Source: Hemibagrus wyckioides (taxonomy: Eukaryota > Chordata > Actinopteri > Siluriformes > Bagridae). From it: a DNA stretch of 64,000 bases. Below, in pieces: positions 41,700 to 55,060 of this stretch. Every line of letters starts with the position of its first letter. Position 1 is the first letter of the stretch. The notes beneath the pieces were generated by a model. It saw only the letters and a list, made by a program, of their open reading frames with translations. It did no database searches and was not told where the DNA came from. The DNA lies in contig NC_080735.1 of assembly GCF_019097595.1 (NCBI RefSeq), positions 13,340,917 to 13,404,916 of the forward strand, read 5' to 3'. Made by a program: the position numbers and the translations under genes.

Positions 41700-41829
41700 A
41701 CACTTATCGGTGTTTCTACCAAGACAGGATTATAGAACCATGTCTTTTGTTCATTTCGAAAAGAAAGCCAACCTTTACAATAAGCAACACAATATATTAG
41801 TAGTTGTCGAATACATGTGAGATAATGTC

Positions 41830-42660
41830 AGTTGTTGTTCAATAAATAACCTCAATAAATATGAGATCTTGTCTAAAAGATGAATACAAATATATTATTT
41901 GGAACGAAACGGATAACGTCTTATGAAAAGATACAGACATATAGATAAAGGGCGTGTACTATTCTTTCCAGAAAGTTCTGGTTGATACTAAAGGTGTGTA
42001 TTTGATACTAGAATTCCAAAGAGATTAAGAGAAAGCAAAAAGTGTTTGCATCATCCTTAGTAACTGCCTGGTTAGGATTACGACCAACAGTAAACCAATT
42101 TCCACCTGCACCCTGTAGGTCAATGGCGCCGATGGCCGGGCCTCGACCCATCCGAGGATTGGATTACACTGGTTTAAATTAAAGCAATATATTTTTTAAC
42201 TGGAAAATAAAATGATGAAATTTCATTTAATAAATATCACAGGGAGGTACAAAGAGAAAATGACTGTGTGGTTAAACAAAACAGCCTCACAGTATTCACA
42301 CAATATTGTGACAAACAAGAAACAACAGTGCTGGCATCTCTACCTCTGTTTTTTCTTAATGTTTTCGAAAAAAGAAACAACATACTTTAGGTTTTTATAT
42401 CTGTATTATTTTACTCTACTGACAAATAATTTTCTTTCATTCTAGAAATAAATGCTTGAATTAGCAAAATGCCCTGCCAATTGAACAAGACTATTACAAG
42501 CTATAAATGTCTAGAAATACGTTTCAATAATCTTCATTTTAATGCTATCTAATTTTTAAATCTTAAAAACTTTTATTATATTCATAATGTATATTCATAG
42601 TGTGATTGCATTGCATGTACTGGAAAAAATACCATACAATATCTTTCATGTCAAGTTCAA
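41830..42660. other. Intergenic AT-rich segment
   Basis: No gene or recognised repeat between the smim45 3' end and the SINE. Confidence 0.45.
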
Positions 42661-42671
42661 TTAGAGCTTAT

Positions 42672-43022
42672 CCATCCTGTACCTGCCTTATTCCTAATTA
42701 GGATCACAGGGATCTGCTGGAGCCTATCCAAGCACACATTGGGCGAAAATCAGGGGTATACCCTGGACAGGTCACCAGTCCATCACAGGGCCACACACAA
42801 TCTCTCCTATGAGCAATTTAGAATTATCAATCAACCTAATGTACATGTTTTTGGACTGTGGGAGGAAACCAGAGTACCCAGAGAAAACCCACACAAGCAC
42901 AGGGAGAACATGCAAACTCCACACAGAAAGGCCCCTGCCTGTTCGAACCCGGGATTCGGACCCAGGACCTTCTTGCTGTGAGGCAACAGTGCTAACCACT
43001 AAGCCACCGTGCTCCCCCAATG
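42672..43022 (-). mobile_element. tRNA-derived SINE with 9-bp target duplication
   Basis: Reverse complement begins with GGTGGCTTAGTGGTTAGCA (A box) and carries a B-box-like region. AGAGCTTAT flanks it at 42663-42671 and 43023-43031. Confidence 0.72.
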
Positions 43023-43792
43023 AGAGCTTATATACAGTATAATTAGTTGAAGTTATTCAGAATACCGAATACTTTTTCCCACATCATTTTCAGTGATACT
43101 TATCATTTACAATACATTCTGTTTCTTTTGGTTGGACAAATTTTGACAAACAAAACATTTACCCTGTCACACATTAAATGCTACTATAAATAACCTACAT
43201 TAATAAATGGGTCATGTTTTAGCAACGTTTTAATCCATAAGCTTTAAGATTTTGTATAAAATTCTCAACAATTACAAGCACTTCAAGACTTTGTTGCTTG
43301 TGCCCTTCTCCATGATCATTTGGGAGTTTCACACACTCTCCATCGTTTATCAAGCATGGAGTGATGGGAGTGGGTGAGTGAGACAGCGAGGCTTTAGAGG
43401 AAAGGAATGGGGAGAATGTGATTCTGGTACCCACCACTTCCTGTTGCTCTGTTTTTCTCTCGTTTTCCCATCCCGTCTCTCCCAGTCAGCAGAGAGATGC
43501 AAACTAAGAGGTTGGTTCTTCTCTTTTTCTTTTGACTAATTTATGATATAAACGTCTACACATTTGAATATGTGTGGCTCTTAACCTTTGTGCATAAAGT
43601 TTGATTGAGTACTGTATGCTGCTTGTGTATATAATGAAACAATGTGTAGAAAAGATCCTCAGATTATATTTAATGACATTTTTTAACACTCTTTCATTAA
43701 CTTTATTTTTTTAAGACTACTTTTGCTTGCCATAACTGTTGCAATCACTGGGATTGTGCTTTAAATGTTTAACTAAAACCCACTACTACAAT

Positions 43793-46097
43793 ATGAGCCA
43801 AAGCGAGCTAGACCACAGTGAATCGTCCTGTCCCCTGTATGTCTCCTCTCACTCTGGTACAAGACTTTCACCTTGTCCACAGCGTCCATCCTCTACATCC
43901 CCTACTCGTCTCTCTCCAGCCCCTCAAAATCTTTCTCCTTCTCCCTCACCCAGCTCTCCTGCTCGTCTCCCACCAAATCTGGTTCTCATCAATTCATCCT
44001 CACCTTCAAGGCTTTCTCCATCTCCCCAACCTGTTTCATCATCTTCCTCTTCTGTCTGTGCATCTCCTTGTCCATCACCTCTTTCTCTGCCTTCTTCCTC
44101 CCCTGCAATATGGCTTTCCCCTTGCTCACAGCCTCTCCAGTCATCCCCTACAAGGCTTTCTCCATGTTCCCAACAGCTTGCTTCTCATAGTCCTACTAGA
44201 CTCTCTCCATGTTCCGTACCACTCTCTTCCCCCGTCATCCTGAAAAGGCCTATCCACATCTCCTCATTCAGTGACAGTGGGAGCCCCCTGGATACTTCAT
44301 CCCACACTTTTCCATGCAGGTACTTGCCTTAGGATTTAATGCTTCTGTTATCCTTAAAGTGGTCACTCCAGTGTCAATAACTAATGGGAATAAATGTTGT
44401 GCAATATTGCTGTTTTTCTTCATAGCAAACCAGCATCTGTTACAGATAGTCTGGAATCTCTTCCAAGCAACCAACCTTCTGTCCAAACCACTGTCCAATC
44501 AGACAATGGTCAATCTCAGTTGACAATAACATCATCCAGTGAGAGAAGGGCTAAAACAATCCCCATCTCAAAAACAAGAATTCAGCAAAAGCAAAGACAG
44601 GAACAGTTACCTAGGCACCAGTTCCAAGGCATGCTTCGTAAAGACGTCGGTTCAGAAAACAAATCCATCATGAATATCATGACGAAGAAGGAAATTATAA
44701 GTCGCCAAAACCTGAAACACGTTGGAAGAGGTCCACAGAGCCTTGCACTCTATAAAAAGAGACATCTAACCCAGGACCCTGTCTTAATTCAAGCTCGCCA
44801 AGGCTTAAACAAAACAGTGAAGACTGGAAACCCTGGATCAAGACTTTTATCTGACAGGGCAAAGCTGAACCAAGCTTTGTTAAAAATGCAGAAGGATAAA
44901 GATGTGTGTGGTGGAGAAATGTCTCAATCTAAGACACATATGAAAAAATCTGAAGCAGGCAACCAAACATCAGGTCTTACCAGCAGGCTTCCGAGCAGTT
45001 CAAGCCCTGACAAACCATCCTCTGAGTTTCCTAAAGACCATGAATTGTTAGTATTTCCTAAGCAATATAACATAGTGGCTTCCTCATCCTCTTCCAAAGC
45101 TCTAAATTGTGATCCAGAGACTCACACCTCAGGCAAATTCACTGTGGATTGCCTTGCAGATGCTTATGAGAACAGCAGTTCTTCTTTGCTTGAATTAAAT
45201 ACCAGTAATACTGAAAACCTTCAGTCTACTCATCACAGTAAGCCTCAATTCACAGCTTCAGAAACAGACACATGTATTAGCACACTTAATCAAACCAAGC
45301 AGACGGACTGCTTCCGATTCCCTTTGAAGAGTCATGGATCATCTTCCAAAACCAGTCATTTGGCCAGAATCTGTAGACCTGAATCAGAAACAACCACATC
45401 AAATTATATTCACACACCCAGGCAACTCAACCAGAGTGACCAGCTCCCTTTGAAGGGCAGAACCTGTAGACGTGTGATCAAAGGGGCAGGTAGTTTTTCT
45501 GACAGAAAGTCCACATGTCTTATATCTACTCAGGCACGAAAGAAAGACTTATCCTCTCAGGAAACAGGGAGAAGATGGTCCCAGAAGAAAGACTTTTCCA
45601 AGCCATCACAAAAGAACCACCATGGTTCAGATACAGATTCCTCCAAATCTATCTCAAGTCGAACAAGCTCTCTAGAGGAAGACACACACTTGAAAAAACA
45701 CAAGCGTTTAGAGGTACAGATAAAGTGTAGTAAATCTTGTAGCACACAATCTACTAACACACACACATCCAGGGACACAAGGGATGATGCAGTGATTCAG
45801 ACCACCTGCCCAGGAGACCTGTACAGTCATCCCAACCTACAAGCACATAGAGCCATTCCAGAACTTTCCATGGCTGACCGGATGCCCCAAACTGGAGCTG
45901 ACAAAGCATATGAACAGTCCTTAAGAGACGAATACAGTCTGACAGTTGAACAAGTGAATTTTGCTAAGTTACATCAGCAGGATGATTCCCTACCGAGGAA
46001 GCCATCTGTTTCTGAGGCGAGGAAGAGCGAGCAAGAGATAATCCCACTTCCTGCTATATATGCATTTTCACGTAAGTACAAGCCAAATGATTTCTAA
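43793..46097 (+). CDS. Uncharacterised Ser/Pro-rich protein, at least 2 exons
   Basis: Exon 43793-44319 (ATG at 43793; ends TGCAG|gtactt) joins exon 44426 onward (acceptor ttcttcatag) in phase; reading through to the stop at 46097 gives 732 aa. A strong donor, gtaagt, at 46072 may instead splice out the last 8 codons to an exon I could not find. Residues 1-175 are low-complexity with repeated T/S-R-L-S-P-C/S units, a pattern suiting proline-directed kinases. About 215-330 is basic with Q/R/K stretches (TRIQQKQRQEQ, LKHVGRGPQSLALYKKRHL); the rest is Ser/Thr/Lys-rich and probably disordered. The 1.65-kb open frame without simple repeats is hard to explain by chance. No enzyme motif, signal peptide or membrane span is seen. 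I do not recognise the family; the position, between smim45 and septin3, suggests no function. Confidence 0.72.
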
Positions 46098-46189
46098 GGC
46101 TCAACAGGTAAAATGATAATTATTGTAAATTTATCATTTTAAAACATTTGAAAATTGGCAAATACAATTTTTGTTGCATAAATACTTGC

Positions 46190-46330
46190 ATATCAAGCTA
46201 ATAACATTAGACTAAGTAGCCTGAATGTATTGTCCAATCCTGATCCTAGAGATTTACCTGTCTGCAGAATTTATCTTCGTCTTTTATTGCTAACTCTAAC
46301 CCTAACCCTTAACCCTCTTGTACTCCTGAA
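46190..46330. repeat. Dispersed repeat fragment plus short telomere-like run
   Basis: tccaatcctgatcctagaga...ctgcagaattta resembles a common fish dispersed repeat end; ctctaaccctaacccttaac follows at about 46292-46312. Confidence 0.35.
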
Positions 46331-46574
46331 CATGAAGAGTAAATGCAGTAGTTGTCAGGTTCAGAGGATAGTGAGTATCCTACATCAATTCTTCCTACAG
46401 GATCACAATCATTTGCTAACCCTATGCACTAGACACACTAATAGTTCAGTATACAGTCTATATTTTACTAACTACTTAAATACCCAGCTACTAAGCTGAC
46501 TCCTAAAACAACTAACAACATCAGCTGACAAAGTTCATTTTAAACCCTGATTGCTTTCTAATACACACCACTAT

Positions 46575-46580
46575 AATAAA
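46575..46580 (+). promoter_or_regulatory. Candidate polyadenylation signal of the Ser/Pro-rich gene
   Basis: AATAAA about 480 nt after the stop codon at 46097. Support is weak because the region is AT-rich. Confidence 0.25.
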
Positions 46581-47139
46581 TAACATTACGGCTTCGGAAA
46601 AGAGAGACGCACTGTCTTATCAGGCTGCACACATGCATTTCCTCATAAGAAGATAAGGAAGGGTATATAGCAAGGGTTTGCCTCTCGTTGCCGCAGAGTA
46701 TAGCAACATGCCCGTACTACGACTTCCATGCGATCAAGTAAATATGAGCTAAAGAGGTGGCACACCTGTAAACAGGATGCACATGTGAGTGCAACATGGG
46801 ACAAAGCAGTAAAATGTGAGTAGCTGGAGTAGTCTGAGTGCTAATGGGTGTTTTCTCACTATGTAATTGAGTTCTCTGTAGCGGTCTCGGCCTGTTAGAG
46901 AGCTGTGCCAGCATTTGCATGTGTCCTGGCAGATTGCCACACTTTTTTAATATATGTTTGAGAATATTTCTGAACAACTCCTAAACCAACGTAAAGAATA
47001 GCAATCAAATAAGGAGAGATATAAAACATTTTATTACTTAAAACCAATTTTTTCCTGCCAAGTATGCTGGATTTTAAATAAAAATGACTAAGAATATGAA
47101 GACTTATGCAGACCTTTTCATAATATATATAAAGCTGCT

Positions 47140-47912
47140 TAACATATTTAAGGAAATCAGTTTATTATCAGTTTAATTTTCTATGCATATTTATACACTA
47201 TATTGCCAAAAGTTTTGGGACACCCCTCCAAATCATTGAATTCAGGTGTTGTTTTTCAGCGGTTGGACTCGGCCCCTTAGTTCCAGTGAAAGGAACTCTT
47301 AATGCTTCATCATACCAAGACGTTTTGGACAATTTCATGCTCCCAACTTTGTGGGAACAGTTTGGGGATGACCCCTTCCTGTTCCAACATGACTGTACAC
47401 CAGTGCACAAAGCAAGGTCCATAAAGACATGGATGAGTGAGTTTGGTGTGGAGGAACTTGACAGAGTCCTGACCTCAACCTGATAGAACACTTCTGGGAT
47501 GAATTAGAGCAGAGACTGTGAGTCTGGTCAAAACCGGGACATCTGCCTTTACATGAATGTAATATGGAGTTGTTCCACCCTTTTCAGCTATAACAGCTCT
47601 TCAGGCAAGGCTTTCCACGAGGTTTAGTAGTGTATTTATGGGAATTTTTGACCATTCCTGTAGAAGCACATTTGTGAGGTCAGGCACTGATGTTGGACGA
47701 GAAGGTCTGTCTCACAGTCTCCGATCTAAATAAGAGTTCCTAAAGCATTAAGAGTTCCTTTCACTGGAACTAAGGGGCTGAGCCCAACCCCTGAAAAACA
47801 ACACCTGAATTCAATGATTTGGAGGGGTGTCACAAAACTTTTGGCGATGTAATGTATTAATATACATAGAAAATTAAAATTGATAATAAATTGATTTCCT
47901 TAAATATGTTTA
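47140..47912. mobile_element. Palindromic (snap-back) Tc1-derived element
   Basis: TA-flanked Tc1-like core 47196-47854 (TIRs CACTATATTGCC / GGCGATGTAATG). The inverted repeat is not limited to the TIR: arms of about 168 nt run 47140-47307 and 47743-47910, covering about 55 bp of flank, the TIR and the sequence up to CTTAATGCTT. Between them sit a transposase C-terminal remnant (plus) and a second, inverted remnant (minus). Confidence 0.8.
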
Positions 47913-48149
47913 ATAAATGTCAATTATTACGAGGCAGTGTGCACGTGCAAGTGTCACTTTAGATAAGCCGAATGAGATAAATGGAGTTTAACTATTAGTC
48001 TGTAATATTATATCATTTGAAAAATAATAATAATAATACGTAGGTTCCCTTTGGAAAAAGGTGTACATATTCTTTGTGTATAATATGTACATAAATATTT
48101 CATAAATATTACATACTTATTAATTTAAATCATCTCTAAATATCTCAAA

Positions 48150-48408
48150 AGCCTAAACAGTGCTCTGCGCATGCGCGCTGCATCATTCCCCCTCGTCTCC
48201 TTAGCAACGGGAAAGGACGGAGTAGGGAGGGAGTAACGGCGGAGAGAAAGAGAGAGAGAGAGAGAGACGGAGGGAAAGAAGGACGGGTTAATGAATCACG
48301 CGAGGTTTTCCAAACATTGCTCTTTATTAAGCAGCTCCAGGACATACGGCTAAAATACCGTATAGTGTTTGCGTTTTCTTTCACAGAAGCTCCGGAGAAT
48401 CTGAACTG
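48150..48408 (+). promoter_or_regulatory. septin3: septin3 promoter and first non-coding exon
   Basis: A CpG-containing stretch includes a perfect NRF1 palindrome GCGCATGCGC at 48167-48176 and an X-box-like RFX site GTCTCCTTAGCAAC at 48195-48208. A non-coding exon probably ends at 48408 (TCTGAACTG|gtgagt) and splices to the acceptor gttaaag at 49747, three bases before the septin3 ATG. Factor use is inferred from motif only. Confidence 0.5.
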
Positions 48409-49255
48409 GTGAGTCTGAAACAAGCGTTAAGGTGCGGTAACGGGAGCGCGAGACTCAATGAAGAAGTGGATGAACACAATGGAGGTCCATCCACCGTCAC
48501 GAGGCTCAGGGATGCTTACATCCTTATATATGATCAATCTTATAACATTGCAGGGGTTGTTGTCTTACTGATTAAACCTGTTAGAGGTTCGTGGTGTGTG
48601 GAAAAATGGAGTGTGGGGTTTTCATTGCAGAGATTTTTTAAAAATAAAATTTCCTGCTAATTTAGGCAGCGTGAAAATAGGACATGACTCCACAGGGATG
48701 CAGTGGACTGAGATTAATCCTATTTATACCGCATGTGTTTGTGGCTTTATAAGCTTTAAGAAGCCTTATGAAGGGATTAGATGCTAAATCACTCGATCCT
48801 TCAGGATTTGGGTGGAATAAAAAACATGTTCAGGAGAGATGTTTCTCTTTAAATACTGCTTGACCTATATTATAACAGAATACTTGAGTTGTTTCGTCGG
48901 ACGCTTGGATTCAGAGTTACAGCTGAGGGACATATCTACCATTTTCTAAGGCTGTAAAGATTGCAACATGATTCTGAGAAACTGTTTTAAGAAACTATAG
49001 TGCACTACGCATGCATCGTATAATAACCACTGACGGTCGGGTTGTTAATTTGTTATTAAGCTGAAACGAGATAAGAGACAAAGCACTTGAAGATGATTTC
49101 TGGGATTACATCTGATTGAACGTTTCGGCATCTTATCACTTTCCTTTGCAGTTAAACATGTGGATTAGAAGCATGTAGAGATGAACGTCCTAAAAGAAAA
49201 TGAAAAAAGAATGAAACTCTATATCGCCATATCCTTTTTTAATATTCTATTCCAT

Positions 49256-49257
49256 AT

Positions 49258-49333
<76 letters not shown>

Positions 49334-49334
49334 T
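49256..49334. repeat. (TTCT)n microsatellite, septin3 intron 1
   Basis: About 19 tetranucleotide units. Confidence 0.92.
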
Positions 49335-49749
49335 CCCTGATTAACTGATTGATTGATGGATTGACTGATTGATTAATTGCATCAGGAAATTGAGTGGCTT
49401 AAATCTGATTTGGCTTCATTATTCAGAAATTAAAATCCAGTTTGTTTTATTCATTTGCTGCCATCAACACTCTCTGAGCACAAGATGCACAGTTTATATT
49501 TAACTAACTAAAGAACAGGCGTCACAATATCTATCTATTCCTTCCAGACAACCTCACACTATACTGAATGTTTTGTCCTTTATTATAACACAGGCTGTAC
49601 CTATTTTAGGGACTCAATAGCTTACTGAAATCTCCTGGAGCAACACAAAAACATAGAGATGTACTAAATCACTCGGCTTGATGTCTGTTAGCTATCTATG
49701 TTTGAATTCCTGATGTCTCAGTCTCACTTTGCTTTCTCTTGTTAAAGAC

Positions 49750-52700
49750 ATGTCAGAAATCGTGCCCCCAGAAGTGAAGCCCAAACCTGCCGTCCCTGCC
49801 AAGCCATCTCATGTGGTACTACCTGCTACCACCCCTCCTGGGCCCCTCCAGGGGTCAGGGGCTGGAGGTCAGGGGTCAGGTGGAGGCTCAACATTGCTGG
49901 GATATGTTGGGATAGACACCATTATTGAACAGATGAGGAAGAAGACCATGAAGACTGGCTTTGATTTCAACATCATGGTTGTAGGTTAGTGAAAATCTTG
50001 AGCTGTGAATCGAGAAGATAAAGTTAGCCTCTGAAGACCCAACCCAACATGATAATATCTCTAAATAATTTGAACATCTCTTTCTCTCCCTGTTCCATCG
50101 TTCTAATTTTTTTGTCTTCTTTTCCCCTAGGTCAAAGTGGCTTGGGAAAATCTACCATGGTGAATACTCTATTTAAGTCTCAGGTGAGCAGGCGGAGCTC
50201 TGGCTGGAGTCGTGATGAGAAGATCCCCAAGACTGTGGAGATTAAATCTGTGTCACACGGTAAGATATAACAGAGCTGGTGGTTGAGATCCATTTTGTTT
50301 TAAACATGCATGAGTCTAGATGCATCGATTCTTCAATTCAGGCCAAAAGTGTATTATTTCTATATCTTCTTCTAAGTTTTTGGGAAGAGTTGCTTTTTAT
50401 TGGCTTTCTTCATTTCTATATAAAAAAGTAACATTTTGGAGAAAGTCTATTTCCACAGAACACAGTCTCCCTTCCTCAAAGTATCCAGTGATTGTGAAAG
50501 CGTGCTATTTTCATTTTACCAGAGTTCATCACAGCTTTTGCTATTATCCTTTCGGATCATTTTACATGTGGGGCTTGTGGTGTTTTGCCTCTTGTCTCAA
50601 TGGCAGAGCATTTTTTGTTAGGATTGGTTATTTCTTCTCTTCCAATGCAGCCATCAATTGTGGTGTACCTCAGGCCTCCATCCTGGGCCCTATGCTGCTG
50701 ATTAATTATGTTAAATAGTCCCACCATCCCAATGTGCACTGTCACATTGGTGTTCTTGTCCGAACTTACTTTGATTTATTAAGCAAATAAAAACCTATCT
50801 CAGTATTATCTAAAACGAAACCCTATTTCACAGAGATCTCTGCACTATATCACTGGGAGATAAATTCCTAATGTTCTCTTTGTCTTGAACTTTCATCATG
50901 GAAACAAGGACTCTTTGTCTTTAAGGACATTGACAGAGTCACAGTCAGCCTGGTCTGTCCTCTGCCCTGGGCAATACCACAGGCCTGATACTAAATGCCC
51001 TTTGGGTGCCAGCATTTGTGCACAGCTGGAAAACAGTAGGCTATGGCATTCGGCCCAGACCCCAAATCAGCCGAGACACACTGCTGTGTAGGCTTAATGT
51101 TTCAACTGTGTTGAATGTGCAGGCAGATGTAATATACCAGTGTTGGGTTCTTTCCATGTAGAAAAATCCCCCTTTTATATATTCGAAAGATTTTTTGTAT
51201 CGTCAGCTCTATGTCATGAAAAGCTTTTTGTGTCGACGTTCCCACTGCTTTGCATTTGTCCAAAAATATCTTGGAAATTTTAGGCATGTTCTAAAGGTTC
51301 TGTTGAACTCTTGTGAGAAGAAGATATATTTTCATTTTATTTGAAGTTGCACTTTAGTTTATTTTAAATGCGTTTTTAGTGTTTGCATTTTTATAGAATG
51401 CATGAATATACACTGCAGAGTAAAAATAAGCCTCCATTTTCACACCAGAGCTTTATATTTATAGGCATTTCTATAGCATTGCTAATTTTCTCACTCATTA
51501 TGTCTCTCACTGAATTTTGATATCAACACAATACTTTTCCACAATGATTTTCTGCAATTTGATCAAGATATTGTTTCAGTCATTCGTTATATTATTTTGC
51601 TTTTGGTCTTGTTACTTACAAGAGTGAGTTATTGGTGATGTCGTTGTTATTTTCTACTGTAGTGATAGAGGAAGGTGGTGTGAAGATGAAACTGACAGTG
51701 ATTGATACTCCTGGATTTGGGGACCAGATCAACAATGAAAACTGGTGAGTGAGGAGGTGTTTGATTTCTATTTTTGTCCTGTTGTCCATTCTGTCGTCTG
51801 TCTTTGTATTCAGTAGTCTTAAACTCCTTTCTTGTGTTTACAGCTGGGAGCCAATATCTAAATATATCAATGAGCAGTATGAGAAGTTTTTGAAGGAAGA
51901 AGTTAACATTGCCCGTAAAAAACGGATTCCGGACACCCGAGTACACTGCTGCTTGTACTTCATATCTCCAACTGGACACTCGTGAGCACAAATACATCAC
52001 ATCCTGAAATTCTGCACAAAACGGTCTAATTAATTCAAATCTAACAATAGTTGTCTTTGGCTAACTGAAGTGGATTGTCTAGATGCATATAATAATTGAA
52101 TTTCCAATGTGAACATGAACTGAAAAAACTGTTCAGATTTCAGCCTCCGTGGAAGATGGTACCATTCATACAACGTGATGTACCCACTGGTCACTGCACA
52201 GAAGAACTTAATTTAAGGCAGTCGGCTTGGAACAGCCAGTTAATATGACATGTCTGAGTGGTTGTCTGAGATACATTAATCAAGTCAGGCTCATTTGACT
52301 CTTTGCTGCAGTGATCTCTGCAGTTCAATCTATTAACTGCCCCCCAACCCCCTTCTCTCTTCTGTTCTATAGTTACACTCTCTGACCTTCTGCCTTTCTA
52401 TCTATCTCTCTCTTCCACTTTGTGTCAGACTGCGACAGCTGGACATTGAGTTCATGAAGCATTTAAGTCGAACTGTAAACATCATTCCTGTCATTGCCAA
52501 AGCGGATACTCTGACTCCTGAGGAAAAAATAGAGTTCAAGCAAAGGGTGAGAAAGAGTGCATGGATGGATGGATGGATGGATGGAGGGATAAGTGAAAAG
52601 ATGGGTGAATGGATAATTAGTAGTATGACGGTTGAGTGAATAATGGATTAATGGATTAATGGATTGATGGATGGATGGATGGATGGATGGATGGATGGAT

Positions 52701-54888
52701 GGATGGATTTTTAAAATATGGACAAATAGGTGGATGGATGAGAAATAGGAGGATGGATGATGAATGCAGTATATGGATGGACAAATGAAGATGGGTGGCT
52801 TGTTGATGGATGGATGGATGGATGGATGTATGGATGGATATATGAAGAAATGGGTGGATGGATAATCAGTAGTATGAGGTTGAGTAAAAATGGATTAATG
52901 CATGGATGGATGGATGGATGGGTGGATGGATGGATAATCAGTAGTATGAGGTTGAGTAAAAATGGATTAATGCATGGATGGATGGATGGATGGATGGATG
53001 GGTGGATGGATGGATGGAAGAATATTTAGAATGTGGACAAATAGGTGGATGGATGAGAAATAGGAGGATAAATGAATGAATACAGTATATGGATGGACAA
53101 ATGAAGATGGGCTGCTAGTTGATGGATGGATTGATGGATGGATGGATGGATGGATGGATGGATGGATGGATAGACAGGTAATTAGATTAAAAGATCTTAT
53201 ATGTGGAAGAATGGGTGGATGGATAATCAATAGTAGGATGAATAAGCGAAAAACCAATTATGGAGTAGATGTTGAGTAGATGGAACCAAGATACACCATG
53301 TGGCCACCTGAGACCTGACCATCACTCCTACTGTAATTGAGGGTCTTTCCTAAACTGTTCTCACAAAGGTGTAAGGACACAATAGTTTGTATTGCAATGT
53401 TTTTGTATGCTATACAATTGCAATTTTCCTTCACTGGAACTAAGAGGTCCAAACCTGTTCAAACATGACAATGTCCCTGTGCACAAAGCTATGGAGCCAT
53501 GAAGAGGTGGTTTGCCATCTTTGGTGGTCTGCAGAGAGCCCTGACCTCAACCCCACTAAAGGTGTTCTGGGATGAAACACAATAATGTTCTTGTGACTGA
53601 ACAGGCACAATTCCTTGAAGGTATCTTCTAAAATCCAGTGAAAAGCCTTGTCAGAAGAGTTCAGAAAACTATAGTAATAAAGGTTAAGCCAATTTCAAAT
53701 GAATACCCAGAGATTTGGATTGGGATGTTCAGGAAGACCATATGGATGAGATGGTCCGATGTCCACATACTTTTGGCCATATAGTGTAGGTGTATGGATG
53801 GATAGAAGGATCTTTAGAATGTGGAAGAATAGGTGGATGAATGAATATATGGATGGCGGTTTGATGCATGGATGGATGGATGGATGGATGGCTGAATGGA
53901 TGGATGAATGGATGGATGAATGGATGGATGGATGGATGGATGGATGGATGGATAGGTAGATTCATAGGTGGTTTGGTGAACAACTGATTGGTTGGCTGGA
54001 TGAAAAGCTTAATGAAAACTCATGTATGATAAAAATATATACATTTAAATTCTCTTCCCTTGTCCAGGTGAGGAAGGAGCTGGAAGTGTGTGGAATCGAA
54101 TTTTATCCACAAAAGGAGTTTGATGAAGACCAGGAGGACAAGGCTGAAAACGATAAGATCAGGGTATAGTGCAAATTAATGAAAACTACCTTTTACAATG
54201 CACAGAAAACATAGCTGTAATATTATTCCCACATGTTGGCTATTGATGTTTATTTGCCACATTTTTGCCATATTTCCATTATTCCTGTCCTATTTTTTTG
54301 TCCTCTGTTGCTCCACTTCTATTATGCTATCGGCCTGTGACTCATCTGTCTTCCCTCATAAATGAGTTCATATGTTATTGTAGAATGCATCATTAAATCT
54401 GTGTGTGTGTGTGTGTGTGTACAGGAGGCCATGCCTTTTGCAGTAGTAGGAAGTGACAAAGAGTACCAAGTCAACTGCAAACGGGTTCTGGGTCGGAAGA
54501 CTGCCTGGGGAATAGTAGAAGGTGCGTAAGCTCATTGTGTCATTCTCTGTCCTTCCACTGAAATCAGAAACGACTAGAGAGATTCAGATTTAATAAGACT
54601 CTTCCCAGTGCTCACTTGGTTGTCTAAGGTCTTAAACACTGCAGGACATGGCTTTATAGAAAAATAATCAGCACATACTGAAGTGTTTTATTCCTTTTAC
54701 ACCACAAATTTCTATCCATTTAAAGTTAAGTTTAATGCTGTAGAATGTCAGAAAAATTATAAACATGTCTCTGCGTAGCGATTTTTTATACTCTACAGCT
54801 AATTACAGTAAAAGCTTGACTATTTTTTATAGTACAGTAGTGAGAAAGAGTCAATACATTTCTAATACATATGGAGAAATAAGAAGGT

Positions 54889-54923
<35 letters not shown>

Positions 54924-55020
54924 TTGGACACCAGAGTGTGTGAATTGGTCAGTTCCATGCCATTGGCAAGGCGTCAAACAGGATTCAGCAGGAAAGCAGA
55001 ATGAAACAGAGAGTGTGTGC

Positions 55021-55060
<40 letters not shown>

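Noticed and set aside
43818..44243. Alternative 141-aa and 105-aa plus-strand frames
   Set aside because: Shifted readings of exon 1 of the Ser/Pro-rich gene; only the frame from 43793 joins the next exon in phase.
52757..53257. Met-Asp-Gly-Trp and Ile-His-Pro-Ser repeat proteins
   Set aside because: Both strands of the GGAT/ATCC array in a septin3 intron.
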